From: an uncultured Selenomonadales bacterium
Lineage (GTDB): Bacteria > Bacillota > Negativicutes > DSM-1736 > Dendrosporobacteraceae
Reading direction: 5' to 3'
NCBI GenBank assembly: GCA_946407015.1
Contig: CAMJML010000016.1
Span: 1 to 64,000 of the forward strand
Length of the DNA: 64,000 bases
Every line of letters starts with the position of its first letter. Within the stretch, counting starts at the first letter, position 1. The notes under the pieces were generated by a model, which was given only the letters and a program-made list of their open reading frames with translations, had not been told where the DNA came from and ran no database searches. The translations under genes were made by a program, and so were the position numbers. This document shows positions 35,669-44,887 of this stretch, in pieces.

Positions 35669-35749
35669 CTATTGATTTAAACGAAGTATAGCAGTCCGGA
35701 GCGGTTTTTGTCAATGCCTAATTTAATATTCGCCCGCTTTTTCCAATTA

Positions 35750-36439
35750 TTACAAAAAACAACGGATGATCCAGGGGGCCACAAGGGCGGTAAATACGCC
35801 GGTCAGGGCCATGGATACACCAGCCATAGAGCCTTGCTGCTCTCCTTCGGTCAGAGACATGGCTACCCCTTGGCCGTGACAAACCATTCCCATCGCCAGC
35901 CCCCGCACGGACGGATCACAAACCGCAAACTTATTTAACAAAATGAGGCCGAAGACTGAACCGAATGTGCCGGTTGCTACGACGAAGGCTGCGGCCAGGG
36001 AAGGATCACCGCCAGCCAGCCGGGCGACTTCGACGGCAAAAGGAATGGTCGCTGACTTTGGTGCAATCGATGCGATGACGATTGCAGACAGGCCGCCCCA
36101 CTTGGCAATCAACATGGCTGTGGCCATGGACAGCAATGATCCGAAAATGACACCGGCAGCAATGGAAACCGCATATTGTTTAAGCAAGTGACGGTTTTTA
36201 TAGACCGGAACAGCCAGAGCTACCGTTGCCGGGCCGAGGAAATAAGTCATGATTTTCATACCCGGTACATAAGCCTGGTAGGGCAGCTCTGCCACGATCA
36301 GAAAAGCGATGACAATTGAGGTACTGATCAGGATGACATTGACCAGCGGATGCCGGAAACGCGCAAAAAGAGAACGGCCAATCCAATAGGCCAGAAGCGT
36401 GATGAGGATTGTTGCCAGAACGATCAGCGGCTGGTACAT
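35750..36439 (-). CDS. lrgB: LrgB/CidB family membrane protein
   Basis: 229 residues, about seven membrane segments, with family features GPATVALAVPVYKNRHLLK, APKSATIPFAVEVAR and GTFGSVFGLILLNK, GMVCHGQGVA. LrgB works with LrgA; the pair has been linked to holin-like control of murein hydrolases and, in several bacteria, to pyruvate or other carboxylate movement. The start overlaps lrgA by 16 bases. No LytSR genes in the window. Confidence 0.93.
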   Translation of the reverse strand: MYQPLIVLATILITLLAYWIGRSLFARFRHPLVNVILISTSIVIAFLIVAELPYQAYVPGMKIMTYFLGPATVALAVPVYKNRHLLKQYAVSIAAGVIFGSLLSMATAMLIAKWGGLSAIVIASIAPKSATIPFAVEVARLAGGDPSLAAAFVVATGTFGSVFGLILLNKFAVCDPSVRGLAMGMVCHGQGVAMSLTEGEQQGSMAGVSMALTGVFTALVAPWIIRCFL

Positions 36440-36801
36440 GGGTGTTTCCTCCTGGCAAGTTTTTGACCCAGGCGGCCGATGGCAAAAAACGGCAGCGCAG
36501 CACCCAGGACAATCGCTGCAGCCAACACCAGGCCGTTATCCCAGAATAAGCTTCCCCAATTCATCAAGCCAACGGCAATCGGGATAAAGAAAAACAGCAT
36601 ATGCTTCAGCAAGAAATCGGCAGCCAGTTGTACTTGCTCTACTTTAATGATTCCGGCTGTCAATAAGCCGAAGAGCAGGACCATGCCGACAACTGTTCCG
36701 GGAATAGGGAGTTCTGCCCATTCGACCAGTGTGCTGCTCAACCAGGTGATCAACCACAGAATAGATAGTTGTTTGAAAAAGACTAGCAAATTTTTTATCA
36801 T
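36424..36801 (-). CDS. lrgA: LrgA/CidA family holin-like protein
   Basis: 125 residues, four membrane segments, with the family core LPIPGTVVGMVLLFGLL and HMLFFFIPIAVGLM. The C-terminus is short and basic (RLGQKLARRKHPCTSR). It overlaps lrgB and forms the usual two-gene operon. Confidence 0.92.
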   Translation of the reverse strand: MIKNLLVFFKQLSILWLITWLSSTLVEWAELPIPGTVVGMVLLFGLLTAGIIKVEQVQLAADFLLKHMLFFFIPIAVGLMNWGSLFWDNGLVLAAAIVLGAALPFFAIGRLGQKLARRKHPCTSR

Positions 36802-36946
36802 TATCGCCCCCGTTTCGCTTCACTCATAGGGTTAGTATTGTACATTCCCGGGGGAAAATCCTTTGTACTTAACCGGTTGATCTATGTTACAATAACCGTA
36901 ACTTAATGGAGCCGATGAGGTTAGCAGGAGCGAAAGGGGGATTCAA

Positions 36947-37438
36947 ATGGCTGAAGAACGGATAACCAAGACTGAAGCGGCCAGTCAGGTCCGGCAAATG
37001 GGGCGGATGATGGCGTCTTTATATTATCATATGAGCTGTCAATTGATTGAGGCCGTGGGCGCAGAAAAGGCCAAGCAAATCATCCAAAGGGCCATCGAAG
37101 CTTTGGGGAATGAGCGGGGAGCCGAACAAAAAGAAAAAGTGGTAGCCGCCGGCTATGCGTATGTGCCGGAGAATTACGGCAAAATTCCGGATTTGCCATC
37201 TTTAGGCTGGGACGTTCAGCCTGTACAAGACGGTGAAAATGCCACGCATCTTCAAATTCATTATTGTCCGTTTGCCGAGGTCTGGCAGCAGAAGGACTTT
37301 GCGGAATTCGGCAGGCTCTATTGTTTTATTGATCAAGCCAAATATCGCGGCTTTCACCCGGACAGTCAACTGGTAACCTTGAAAAATGTCCTAGAAGGGG
37401 ACGAATTTTGTGAAATGGTGTGCCGGAAGGCAAAATAA
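36947..37438 (+). CDS. L-2-amino-thiazoline-4-carboxylic acid hydrolase family protein
   Basis: 163 residues matching the ATC hydrolase family, with the conserved cysteine patches HYCPFAEVW and GRLYCFIDQAKYRGFHP. The founding Pseudomonas enzyme opens a thiazoline ring to make S-carbamoyl or N-carbamoyl cysteine; most Firmicute members are uncharacterised. AAGGGGG precedes the ATG. It stands alone between divergent and convergent minus-strand units, with a terminator behind it. Confidence 0.82.
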   Translation: MAEERITKTEAASQVRQMGRMMASLYYHMSCQLIEAVGAEKAKQIIQRAIEALGNERGAEQKEKVVAAGYAYVPENYGKIPDLPSLGWDVQPVQDGENATHLQIHYCPFAEVWQQKDFAEFGRLYCFIDQAKYRGFHPDSQLVTLKNVLEGDEFCEMVCRKAK

Positions 37439-37463
37439 AGCCTAGACGGAATTGTTAAATTAG

Positions 37464-37502
37464 AAAAGGGTAAATCGCCGTTTTATGGTGATTTACCCTT
37501 TT
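37464..37502. terminator. Bidirectional intrinsic terminator
   Basis: AAAAGGGTAAATCGCC / GGTGATTTACCCTTTT stem between convergent ATC hydrolase and cbiO. Confidence 0.87.
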
Positions 37503-37512
37503 GGTTTTGAAG

Positions 37513-38283
37513 TTATAATGTATTATTTCCCATGCTCTTTGAACACAGCGGGCAATTTTGCAGGGAGAAGGGCTGCTCCAGATGCGCTTGGGCTAAAAGC
37601 GGCAAGTTGCGGAACACCTCAGCTGTCGGGCCGTCTTTTAAAATGCTGCCGTTGGCCAGGACGATAGTCCGCTCGCATAAGTCAAGGGCCATGTCCAAAT
37701 CGTGGGTTGCTATAATTTTGGTGTGGGTAAAGGTGCGCAGCAGCTCAATGAGCTGGCGTCTAGCCCACGGGTCCAAAGCCGCAGTAGGCTCATCCATGAC
37801 GAGGATGGCCGGTTCCATAGCCAGCACAGTGGCAATGGCGACAGCCCGCTTTTGACCGCCCGACAGCCGGTAGGGCGGGCGGTCCGAGAGTTCCAGTGCG
37901 CCGACCGTTGTTAAAGCCGCCGTAACCCGGGCTTTCACATCGGTGGAAGGCAGGCCCATGTTTACCGGGCCGAAAGCGACATCTTCGTATACGGTCGGCA
38001 TAAACAGCTGATCATCGGGATTCTGAAAAACCATCCCGACGGTGCGCCTGATTTGCGGCAGTGTTTGCTTGGTCACCGGAAAGCCGCCGATATTGACAGT
38101 ACCGGCTGTTGGCAGCAGTACTCCGTTTAAATGAGAAAGCAAGGTTGTTTTTCCCGAGCCGTTGGCACCGACAATGGCAACTGATTCGCCGTGGCCGATA
38201 TGCAGTGAGAGGGCACTCAGCGCTGCGGTTCCGTCGGGATAAGTATAGCTGAGATCAGTGATATCCAGAGTGTGATGGCTCAT
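37513..38283 (-). CDS. cbiO: Cobalt/nickel ECF transporter ATPase CbiO
   Basis: 256 residues from ATG 38283 after AGGAGG; the frame extends further upstream into cbiQ without support. ABC ATPase with Walker A GANGSGKTT, Q-loop VFQNPDDQLFMPTV, signature LSGGQKRAVAIA, Walker B LVMDEPTAALDP and H-loop THD. It has a C-terminal tail with two cysteines (NCPLCS). It energises metal uptake with CbiM and CbiQ and overlaps cbiQ by four bases. Confidence 0.92.
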   Translation of the reverse strand: MSHHTLDITDLSYTYPDGTAALSALSLHIGHGESVAIVGANGSGKTTLLSHLNGVLLPTAGTVNIGGFPVTKQTLPQIRRTVGMVFQNPDDQLFMPTVYEDVAFGPVNMGLPSTDVKARVTAALTTVGALELSDRPPYRLSGGQKRAVAIATVLAMEPAILVMDEPTAALDPWARRQLIELLRTFTHTKIIATHDLDMALDLCERTIVLANGSILKDGPTAEVFRNLPLLAQAHLEQPFSLQNCPLCSKSMGNNTL

Positions 38284-39092
38284 GGTAGTCCTCCTGTTAT
38301 GAAAGTTCCCAGCCATTGTGGGAGATTGACCAGACGGCACAGGCTGAAAAAGAGCAGCCAGCCGGCAAAATAAAGCAGGTCAGGCTTCTTCCGGGCAGCG
38401 GTGGTCTCTAAGATAATATGGCCATCATAACCGCGGCACAGCATGGCTTGATAAATTCGCTGTGCCCGGGCAATCGTCCGCAGCAGCAATTGACCGAGCA
38501 GCGAACCCCAGGCCTGGTAGCCTATTCCGGAATTGTGGCAGGAACGCAATTGATAGGCCTGCAATGTTTTCAGCACTTCTTCCAGCAGTACGTGAATGTA
38601 TCGGTACATGAACAGGATTTGGACAACCAGCGGCTGAGGCACCCCCAGCCGGTAAAGAGTACTGCAGATGGCATGGATACCGGTTGTTGCAATTAGGATC
38701 AGCGCTGCTGTGATGGTCAGGATTAGCTTGACTGATATGGACAGGAAGGAAATCCAGCCGCCCGTAACGACCAGCGGCCCCACGGCGGCGACCGGAACCC
38801 GATCGAAAAGCGGATTGAACAGCCCGATGAAAAGAATCACCGGTGCAACCAGCAGCAAGCGTTTGAGTAACAGCTGATATGGGAGGCGTCCCAGCGTTAT
38901 CAAGACAATAGGGTAAAAAACACAAGGAATCAGTCCGGTCACTTCATAACGCGAGAAAGAGGCTATGACCATGATAAAAGCAAGGGTTGTTCCCAGTTTG
39001 GTTCCGGCACCAAGCTGGTGAATCGGGGTTTTTTGCAGAGCCAGTTCATCTAAAGTACGTAAATCCAGCCAATTTGACTCAAGTTTTACCAT
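38280..39092 (-). CDS. cbiQ: Cobalt/nickel ECF transporter T component CbiQ
   Basis: 270 residues from the ATG at 39092 (the first ATG at 39098 abuts the ribosome binding site AGAGG). About six membrane helices; coupling motifs QAYQLRSCHN and QAMLCRGYDG contact the ATPase. It joins CbiM to CbiO. An attenuator-like hairpin separates it from cbiM. Confidence 0.9.
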   Translation of the reverse strand: MVKLESNWLDLRTLDELALQKTPIHQLGAGTKLGTTLAFIMVIASFSRYEVTGLIPCVFYPIVLITLGRLPYQLLLKRLLLVAPVILFIGLFNPLFDRVPVAAVGPLVVTGGWISFLSISVKLILTITAALILIATTGIHAICSTLYRLGVPQPLVVQILFMYRYIHVLLEEVLKTLQAYQLRSCHNSGIGYQAWGSLLGQLLLRTIARAQRIYQAMLCRGYDGHIILETTAARKKPDLLYFAGWLLFFSLCRLVNLPQWLGTFITGGLP

Positions 39093-39138
39093 AAACATCC
39101 TCTTTTATATTAAAGTTCAAGCTGTGGATGATAAAAAG

Positions 39139-39170
39139 AAAGGGATACGTGCCATAAGCCGTATCCCTTA
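39139..39170 (-). terminator. Hairpin between cbiM and cbiQ
   Basis: AAGGGATACG ... CGTATCCCTT, followed on the minus strand by TCTTTTTATC. It may lower expression of cbiQ and cbiO or stabilise the cbiM mRNA. Confidence 0.65.
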
Positions 39171-39175
39171 ATATT

Positions 39176-40219
39176 CTACGAACGCTTTGCTGCTACCTGC
39201 AAGCCTTTGCCGATCAATGCGGCTAACAGCAGGGTAATGAACGATCCGACTAAACCGGCCAGCGATGTTCCGGTATCCACAGACGGCCAGGCTGCTGGCT
39301 GGCCTGATTCAACCGGTGCTGCAACCGGTTCGGAAACTGCCGGCTTGAAATTGTAATCCGGGAGGATTGCGATTTTTTCCTGCAACTCAGCGAAGAAGCC
39401 ATGAACTTCATCAGCGGCAGTCAGTTCCTCATCCCCTGTAGTGGCGGCTACAGACCATTCGAGGCCATCGGGATTACTGGAGGCAAACCAGGATAAAGCG
39501 CCACCGGTAATGAGCGCAAACAGGAGAAATACGGTGAATACCTTTTTGATGGACAGGCTTCCCAACGGTTGGCCTGAGGCTGTATTTTGCAGGATTTCCG
39601 GTGCCTGATGATATACAAAGCTAATCACAGCCGCCGTAATAAAGCCTTCCACAAGGCCGATTGCCAGATGAATCGGCTGCATCAGCAGGAAAAACGTTGA
39701 AAACGGTAAGGCGGTTATTCCGGAGAAAAAGGTTTCCAGAACGACTCCAAACGCACCCAACTGGAGGCCGATGACGGCAGTAAGCACAGAGGCCAGCGTA
39801 ATCCGGCCTTGTGTTGGCTTGTTTCCGGTCAGCGGCTTGTAAATGAATGGGTAGGCCAGATAACACGGAATAAAGCCCATATTAAAGATGTTACAGCCCA
39901 GGGCTAACAGTCCGCCGTCCGCAAAGAATAAGGCCTGGACTGCCAAAATAGAGGCGATGGTGAGAAAGGCGGCGTGGGGACCCAGTAGGATGGCTAATAA
40001 AACACCACCGCCGATATGACCGCTGGAACCGGTCGCCGGTATCGTAAAATTAATCATCTGGGCCGCAAAAACGAAGGCTCCTAAAACTCCCATCAGCGGA
40101 ACCTTTTGTTCGTCACCGTCCTTTTGAACCTTGCGGGCCGCATAAGCTAATGTACCAGCGGCTGCTGCCCACATCGTACCGCCGATGACTGGCGAAATCA
40201 GTGCATCTGCCATATGCAT
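39176..40219 (-). CDS. cbiM: CbiM with fused CbiN-like (PDGLE) domain, cobalt/nickel S component
   Basis: 347 residues. The CbiM part opens MHMADALISP, where the N-terminal Met-His supplies metal ligands, so the start must be 40219, although the frame extends to 40342; AAAGGAG lies upstream. Other family motifs: GSSGHIGGGVLLAILLGPHAA and ALGCNIFNMGF. After about residue 220 comes a PDGLE-type domain (ASSNPDGLEWSVA) with a last membrane helix, replacing a separate CbiN. Cobalt or nickel cannot be told apart from sequence; hypA in the same window makes nickel worth considering. Confidence 0.92.
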   Translation of the reverse strand: MHMADALISPVIGGTMWAAAAGTLAYAARKVQKDGDEQKVPLMGVLGAFVFAAQMINFTIPATGSSGHIGGGVLLAILLGPHAAFLTIASILAVQALFFADGGLLALGCNIFNMGFIPCYLAYPFIYKPLTGNKPTQGRITLASVLTAVIGLQLGAFGVVLETFFSGITALPFSTFFLLMQPIHLAIGLVEGFITAAVISFVYHQAPEILQNTASGQPLGSLSIKKVFTVFLLFALITGGALSWFASSNPDGLEWSVAATTGDEELTAADEVHGFFAELQEKIAILPDYNFKPAVSEPVAAPVESGQPAAWPSVDTGTSLAGLVGSFITLLLAALIGKGLQVAAKRS

Positions 40220-40284
40220 AAGAGCATCACTCCTTTGAATTTGTGTGAATACGATCAATCCTTGGTGTCTCCGTAGCCGGACAT

Positions 40285-40344
40285 AAAAAAGTGACCACGC
40301 AAGAAAGCCCCAACTGTATTGGAGCATGACCTTCGTAGTCACTT
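40285..40344 (-). terminator. Leader terminator upstream of cbiM
   Basis: On the minus strand AGTGAC-ACGAAG ... CTTGCGT-GGTCACT with inner GCTCCAA/TTGGGGC, then TTTTTT. It sits 66 bases before the cbiM start, so it is probably the expression platform of a regulated leader. The 40345-40500 leader lacks cobalamin riboswitch cores. Confidence 0.65.
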
Positions 40345-40434
40345 CGACAAGCCTTCATGGCCGCATTGAATAATTACTTGATACGCCATTTATTACCAAA
40401 AACCTTCTTTTAGAAAGCTTTTGCGCAGAATATT

Positions 40435-40474
40435 TATGCGATTAAGTTTATGCAAATGCGTATGACAGTATGCA
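40435..40474. repeat. TATGC-type repeats in the cbiM upstream region
   Basis: TATGCG at 40435, TATGCA at 40449, AATGCG at 40455 and TATGCA at 40469, in one orientation on the plus strand. Possible binding sites of a metal regulator; not a canonical NikR site. Confidence 0.4.
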
Positions 40475-40516
40475 GCAATCTAAAATTTTACAGAGGAAAT
40501 AGCGAGGGTGTGCTGT

Positions 40517-40999
40517 TTAATGGACCTGGATAACCTGGTCGATCAGTGCACTCGCTTGTTCAACTGGAATTTCCCGGACTAAAACCACTTCACTAATAAG
40601 AATTTGAAGGGCATTTTCAAGCATGGATTTATCGGTTGCCCCGAGTTTCTTTTTGCTGCTAATCCGGGTTAAATCGCGGATCACCTCAGCGCCTTGATAA
40701 ATATTACCACTTTTTAATTTAATAATATCCCGGCGGTAGCGTTGGTTATCCCGGCAGTTATTGTCGGTCTCACCGTCATAGAAGGTGGCTAGCAATTTTT
40801 CCAGCTCTGCCGCAGTGACGATAGGGCGAATGCCAAGTTGCTGGATTTTGTTGACAGGGATCGATACTTGCATGTTTCGATGAACAATGTTCACCATATA
40901 GTATAGCTGAGTATCCCCCATGATTTCTCTTTCTTCAATTGCGAGAATGACGCAGCCGCCTTGCATTGGATAGAATATTTTATCACCAATTTGAAACAT
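40517..40999 (-). CDS. CarD/CdnL-type transcription regulator
   Basis: 160 residues from ATG 40999 after AGGGGG (frame extends to 41047). N-terminal RNA-polymerase-interacting domain (FQIGDKIFYPMQGGCVILAIEE) followed by the helical DNA-binding half. CarD proteins bind the RNA polymerase beta subunit and stabilise open complexes. Monocistronic, divergent from nothing close. Which promoters it helps is unknown. Confidence 0.9.
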   Translation of the reverse strand: MFQIGDKIFYPMQGGCVILAIEEREIMGDTQLYYMVNIVHRNMQVSIPVNKIQQLGIRPIVTAAELEKLLATFYDGETDNNCRDNQRYRRDIIKLKSGNIYQGAEVIRDLTRISSKKKLGATDKSMLENALQILISEVVLVREIPVEQASALIDQVIQVH

Positions 41000-41168
41000 G
41001 TAGTTACCCCCTAACTGATACGAACTATTATATATGCAAAACGCCAAAAAATCAAATAAAACATTATTCTAGCACAAGATGAAAAAACATGTCAATATTT
41101 TCTTGGGGTAATAATGGACTATAACAAGCTAGATTCAACTGCTATAGCAACAATGATTTAAGGCAGTC

Positions 41169-42299
41169 TTACTTTGAATCGTCCTGCTGAGGAGAGCTCC
41201 TGACTTCAAGCGGAGTTTCAAAATAATGGTTGGTACGGGGCGTTGCCAGGCTGACTCCTGCCTGCTCCAGAATGTTTAAAATTTCAAAATTGATTTCCTG
41301 CTTAATGTTCAGGTATTCTTCCCACACGGTTGTACTTGTGAAAAAATAGCAGAAGATATTCAAAGCATTGTCGCTGACTGAATCGAATTTGACAAAAATG
41401 GTTGTGTTATCGATTCCCTGATGCCGGACTAAAGTTTGATGAATCTGGTGCAGGCATTTTTTTAAGACATCCGTGGAGGTTTGGTGGCTGACTCCCAAGT
41501 TGAAGGTAATGCGGCGCATTTCCCGCTTCGTGTAATTGAAGATCGGCGCATTGACCAGATTGGCATTGGGTACGGTCACCAAGGCATGCTCGAAGGTTCT
41601 AATTTTCGTGCTGCGGAAATTAATATCCGTAATGGTGCCTTCAATTTCACTGGTTTTGATCCAGTCGCCGATGCTGAACGGTTTATCGGTGATGATGACA
41701 ATGCCTGAGAAGATATTGGCCAGCAAATCCTTGGCTGCCAGGGCAAAGGCCAGGCCGCCAAGGCCCAAGCCGGCAATGAATCCATTGACATCATAACCCC
41801 AATTGCTGGCGATGACCACAAAAGCCAATGCGATAATGAGAAAACGCAGCACTTTAGAAAAGAAAGGAATCAATATTTGGTCTACATTCATATCCAGCAG
41901 CTTTCCAAGGGCAGCTGTATCCTGACCATAGAGCTTGACCAGACGGTGAATGCCCTGGGCTGTAAAAATAACAATAAAGGAACTGAGCAGCCGGTTGAGC
42001 AACGGTTCATAGCTGAGTGGCAGATAGTTCTTAAAGCTCAGATACAAACCAATGAGCATCATCATGTTCATCAAAGGAGATTTAAACGCTTTGAGAAAAA
42101 AGGCATTTGGGTCGAGGCTTGTACTGCTGAAGACTCTTGTCAGGAACGACATCATGTAGTTTGCAAAGATTTTTCTGAGCAGTAAAAAGGCGATCAGGAT
42201 GATCAGGGATGTTCCTAAGCGGGCCAAATGCGTATAGCTAAACAGGTAGTCTGTTATTTGAAGCGCTGTAGTAACAGCCGTGTTAAATTCAGACGGCAT
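41169..42299 (-). CDS. MscS family mechanosensitive channel
   Basis: 376 residues from ATG 42299 (AAGGAGG 6 bases before). N-terminal helices, then the pore helix and lining GFIAGLGLGGLAFALAAKDLLANIFSG, the beta domain (DKPFSIGDWIKTSEIEGTI, VPNANLVNAPIFNYTKR) and a cytoplasmic cage domain. It opens when membrane tension rises and releases solutes under hypo-osmotic shock. Monocistronic. Confidence 0.92.
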   Translation of the reverse strand: MPSEFNTAVTTALQITDYLFSYTHLARLGTSLIILIAFLLLRKIFANYMMSFLTRVFSSTSLDPNAFFLKAFKSPLMNMMMLIGLYLSFKNYLPLSYEPLLNRLLSSFIVIFTAQGIHRLVKLYGQDTAALGKLLDMNVDQILIPFFSKVLRFLIIALAFVVIASNWGYDVNGFIAGLGLGGLAFALAAKDLLANIFSGIVIITDKPFSIGDWIKTSEIEGTITDINFRSTKIRTFEHALVTVPNANLVNAPIFNYTKREMRRITFNLGVSHQTSTDVLKKCLHQIHQTLVRHQGIDNTTIFVKFDSVSDNALNIFCYFFTSTTVWEEYLNIKQEINFEILNILEQAGVSLATPRTNHYFETPLEVRSSPQQDDSK

Positions 42300-42521
42300 G
42301 CAATACCTCCTTGTTTGCGAAGTTTCTTTCATTTTAAAGGTTCATGGCTCAAGTTTCAACCGTCTTAGGTCTGGAACTGCCGTATTTGCCATTATTTTCA
42401 TGAGCAGGATGGGTTGCAGCAAGCGGCTTTCAGCAGGGTTTAACAGGTGCTATGGTTAATATAACAGGATAACCCTAACAGGCTTTGTTAAACAACCTGT
42501 AACCTTTAGGAGCGACTGAAC

Positions 42522-43889
42522 ATGTTTGATATTGTAATAAAAAATGGAATTTTGATTGATCCGGAGCAGTTGACCAGGCGAATGGGCCATCTTGGCATTA
42601 AAAACGGCCGGATTGCTGCGATTACCCAGCAGGAGATTCAGGGAACGGTGGAGATCGATGCCACAGAGCGCATTGTATCTCCGGGGTTTATTGATATTCA
42701 CGGGCATGTCGATCTGGATGCTTATTGTGGCGAACTGTCCTTGCGTCAGGGAATTACGACAACAGTCGGAGGGAATTGCGGTCTTAGTCCGGTTGATATC
42801 GAAGCATTTTTCACCGCTCATGAAACCAACGGTTTTATGATTAACCAGGCCGAGATGATCGGCCATTCCATCAGCCTGCGGGAAAAAGTGGGCGCCCATG
42901 ATCCGCTGCAGCCGGCGACCCCGGAGCAACTGGCCCAGATGGTCCATATGGTGGAAAAAGCCTTTGAGGACGGCGCCTGCGGTTTATCGCTCGGACTGGC
43001 TTATGCACCCGGCAGTTCCAATGATGAAGTTTATCAATTAAGCAAGCTGGCGGCGCGCTATGGGCGCGTCGTTGCGGTTGATACCAGAATGAAGACAGGC
43101 ATAGATATGTATTCGCTGGTCGAAGTAATTGATATCGCGCGGCAGACGGGGGCGCGGGTGCAAATTTCCCATCTGGTTTATCAGTATGGCACCGGGGTGG
43201 TCGATGAAGCCCTGGCCGTGATTAACCGGGCTCGGGCGGATGGCCTGGATATCCGGTTTGACAGCGGGATGTATACGGAATGGGCCACTCATATTGGGGC
43301 CGTTCTTTTTAATGAAGATTCGCTGGAGCTGAATGGCTGGAAACTGGAAGATATTTTAGTCATTACCGGCAAGTATAATGGACAACGGTTGACGCCGGAG
43401 ATCTATCAGGAGTTGCGCAGTTTGGCACCGCATACGGCGGTAGTCGTGCTAACCGGGATTGAGGAAGAAATTTATTTGGCCCTGACTCATCCCTATGGAA
43501 TGCCTTCAACAGATACCGGAGCTTATGCGCCGGGTGAGGGACATCCGCAAATTGCCGGCAGCTTTCCCCGGTACTTCCGGAAATTGGTTGGTGAGCGATA
43601 TGAACTAACCATCATGGAGGCTATTCGTAAAGCGACGTTGCTGCCGGCGGAAACACTTGGCTTTCACTCCAAAGGACGCTTGCGTGTCGGCATGGATGCC
43701 GACCTGGTTGTTTTTGATATCAAGGGAATTATGGATAAAGCCGAATTCGGGCTGCCGGATGCTATGCCGGAAGGCATTGACTATGTGTTGATCAACGGCA
43801 AACTGGTCTTGGACAAAGGCGAATTGGTGGAGACGGGGGCGGGGCAGCCTGTGCGCTGCCATAAGCCTGTTTATGAATATCATATCTAA
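42522..43889 (+). CDS. N-acyl-D-amino-acid deacylase family amidohydrolase
   Basis: 455 residues. Amidohydrolase with PGFIDIHGHVDLDAY, the D-aminoacylase hallmark TTTVGGNCGLSP, the SHL motif QISHLV, and SFPRYFRKLVGERYELT near the end. Family members release D-amino acids from N-acyl forms or hydrolyse related compounds; the STDTGAYAPGEG stretch is where other members read HPR. TAGGAG lies about 10 bases before the ATG. It lies convergent to the IclR gene, separated by a very long terminator, and is probably not part of the kdu unit. Confidence 0.85.
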   Translation: MFDIVIKNGILIDPEQLTRRMGHLGIKNGRIAAITQQEIQGTVEIDATERIVSPGFIDIHGHVDLDAYCGELSLRQGITTTVGGNCGLSPVDIEAFFTAHETNGFMINQAEMIGHSISLREKVGAHDPLQPATPEQLAQMVHMVEKAFEDGACGLSLGLAYAPGSSNDEVYQLSKLAARYGRVVAVDTRMKTGIDMYSLVEVIDIARQTGARVQISHLVYQYGTGVVDEALAVINRARADGLDIRFDSGMYTEWATHIGAVLFNEDSLELNGWKLEDILVITGKYNGQRLTPEIYQELRSLAPHTAVVVLTGIEEEIYLALTHPYGMPSTDTGAYAPGEGHPQIAGSFPRYFRKLVGERYELTIMEAIRKATLLPAETLGFHSKGRLRVGMDADLVVFDIKGIMDKAEFGLPDAMPEGIDYVLINGKLVLDKGELVETGAGQPVRCHKPVYEYHI

Positions 43890-43910
43890 CGGTTAAAAAG
43901 CATACCGTTC

Positions 43911-43977
43911 AAGCCCTGACAAATAAAACAATCCTGTTGAAAAGCATTCAACAGGATTGTTTTATTTGTCAGGGCTT
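43911..43977. terminator. Perfect 31-bp hairpin, bidirectional terminator
   Basis: 31-base arms, exactly complementary, with the loop AAGCA, starting AAGCCCTGACAAATAAAACA. It sits between the convergent deacylase and IclR genes. Confidence 0.85.
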
Positions 43978-43990
43978 CTCTTGGTGATGG

Positions 43991-44764
43991 TCAGCCCCGG
44001 TAGCCCAACGTGCGGGAAATCCGCAATGTCCGGTCCAGTAGATGAGGCACGATGTTTTGTTCTATATGGGCGGCCGAAAAACGGGTGGACAGGCCGGAAA
44101 TGCTGATGGCGGCAATAACATTGCCCATATGGTCGTAGACAGGCGCTCCGACACACCGGCCTTCCAACTCGCTTTCCCGTTCATCCAGGGCATAACCCTT
44201 GGTCCGTACCAGTTGCATTTCGCGCAAGTAGGCAGCCGGTGTGGTAATGGTATATTCGGTCCGTCGCTCCATACCCTGCTGTTCCAGCAAGGCCAGAATT
44301 TCCGCATCCCGGTGTTTGATTAATAGCGCCTTGCCAAGGGCAGTGCAATGAACGGAATTGGTTGAACCCAGTTTGGTTACCAGCCGCAGGGCATGCGGGC
44401 TTTCAACCGTATCGACATAGAGGACGCGGTTCTGTTCCAGGATGGCCAGGTGGACGGTTTCTTTACTTAACTCGCTCAAAAATACCAGCTGCGGGCGGGC
44501 AATGAGCTTAACCTCGAAATCCCGTTCGGCCCAACGGCTTAAGGTCAATATCTGCAAGCCCAGCCGATATTTTCCAGTATTGTCACAGGTGACGTAATTG
44601 CGATCCTCTAAATTGCGAAGCAAGCGATAAACCGTAGGCTTAGGCAAACCGGTCAGTTCAGTAAGCTGTTTTAAGCTTAGCGGATTTTCACTGCTGCCGA
44701 CAGCTTCCAGTATATTCAGTGCCCGGTGCAGGGACTGAACTTCCATGGTATCATTTGCGGCCAT
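43991..44764 (-). CDS. IclR family regulator, KdgR-like
   Basis: 257 residues from ATG 44764, 8 bases after AGGAG (GTG 44773 is the alternative). N-terminal winged helix (LKQLTELTGLPKPTVYRLLRNLE) and C-terminal IclR effector domain (VHLAILEQNRVLYVDTVES, CTALGKALL, DERESELEGRCVGAPVYDH). It is divergent from kduI-kduD-kdgT-kdgK-eda; palindromes at 44805-44828 and 44888-44904 are close to known KdgR boxes. By analogy it would repress the unit until 2-keto-3-deoxygluconate appears. Confidence 0.9.
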   Translation of the reverse strand: MAANDTMEVQSLHRALNILEAVGSSENPLSLKQLTELTGLPKPTVYRLLRNLEDRNYVTCDNTGKYRLGLQILTLSRWAERDFEVKLIARPQLVFLSELSKETVHLAILEQNRVLYVDTVESPHALRLVTKLGSTNSVHCTALGKALLIKHRDAEILALLEQQGMERRTEYTITTPAAYLREMQLVRTKGYALDERESELEGRCVGAPVYDHMGNVIAAISISGLSTRFSAAHIEQNIVPHLLDRTLRISRTLGYRG

Positions 44765-44804
44765 ACGTTTCACTCCTGATCTCTCTTGAAGTTTGAGGCT
44801 TATA

Positions 44805-44828
44805 TTTCATATGGTAAAACTTATGAAA
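44805..44828. promoter_or_regulatory. KdgR-like operator near the iclR start
   Basis: TTTCATA at 44805-44811 and TATGAAA at 44822-44828, an inverted repeat with a 10-base centre, 41 bases upstream of the iclR ATG. Confidence 0.6.
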
Positions 44829-44887
44829 GAAAAATGCAAGTTTTTAACAATTAAAAATCAGTTATATCGATTAAAAGATGCATTTTT

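Noticed and set aside
40345-40516. Cobalamin riboswitch upstream of cbiM
   Set aside because: No B12-box-like or other conserved cobalamin aptamer segment could be found on either strand.
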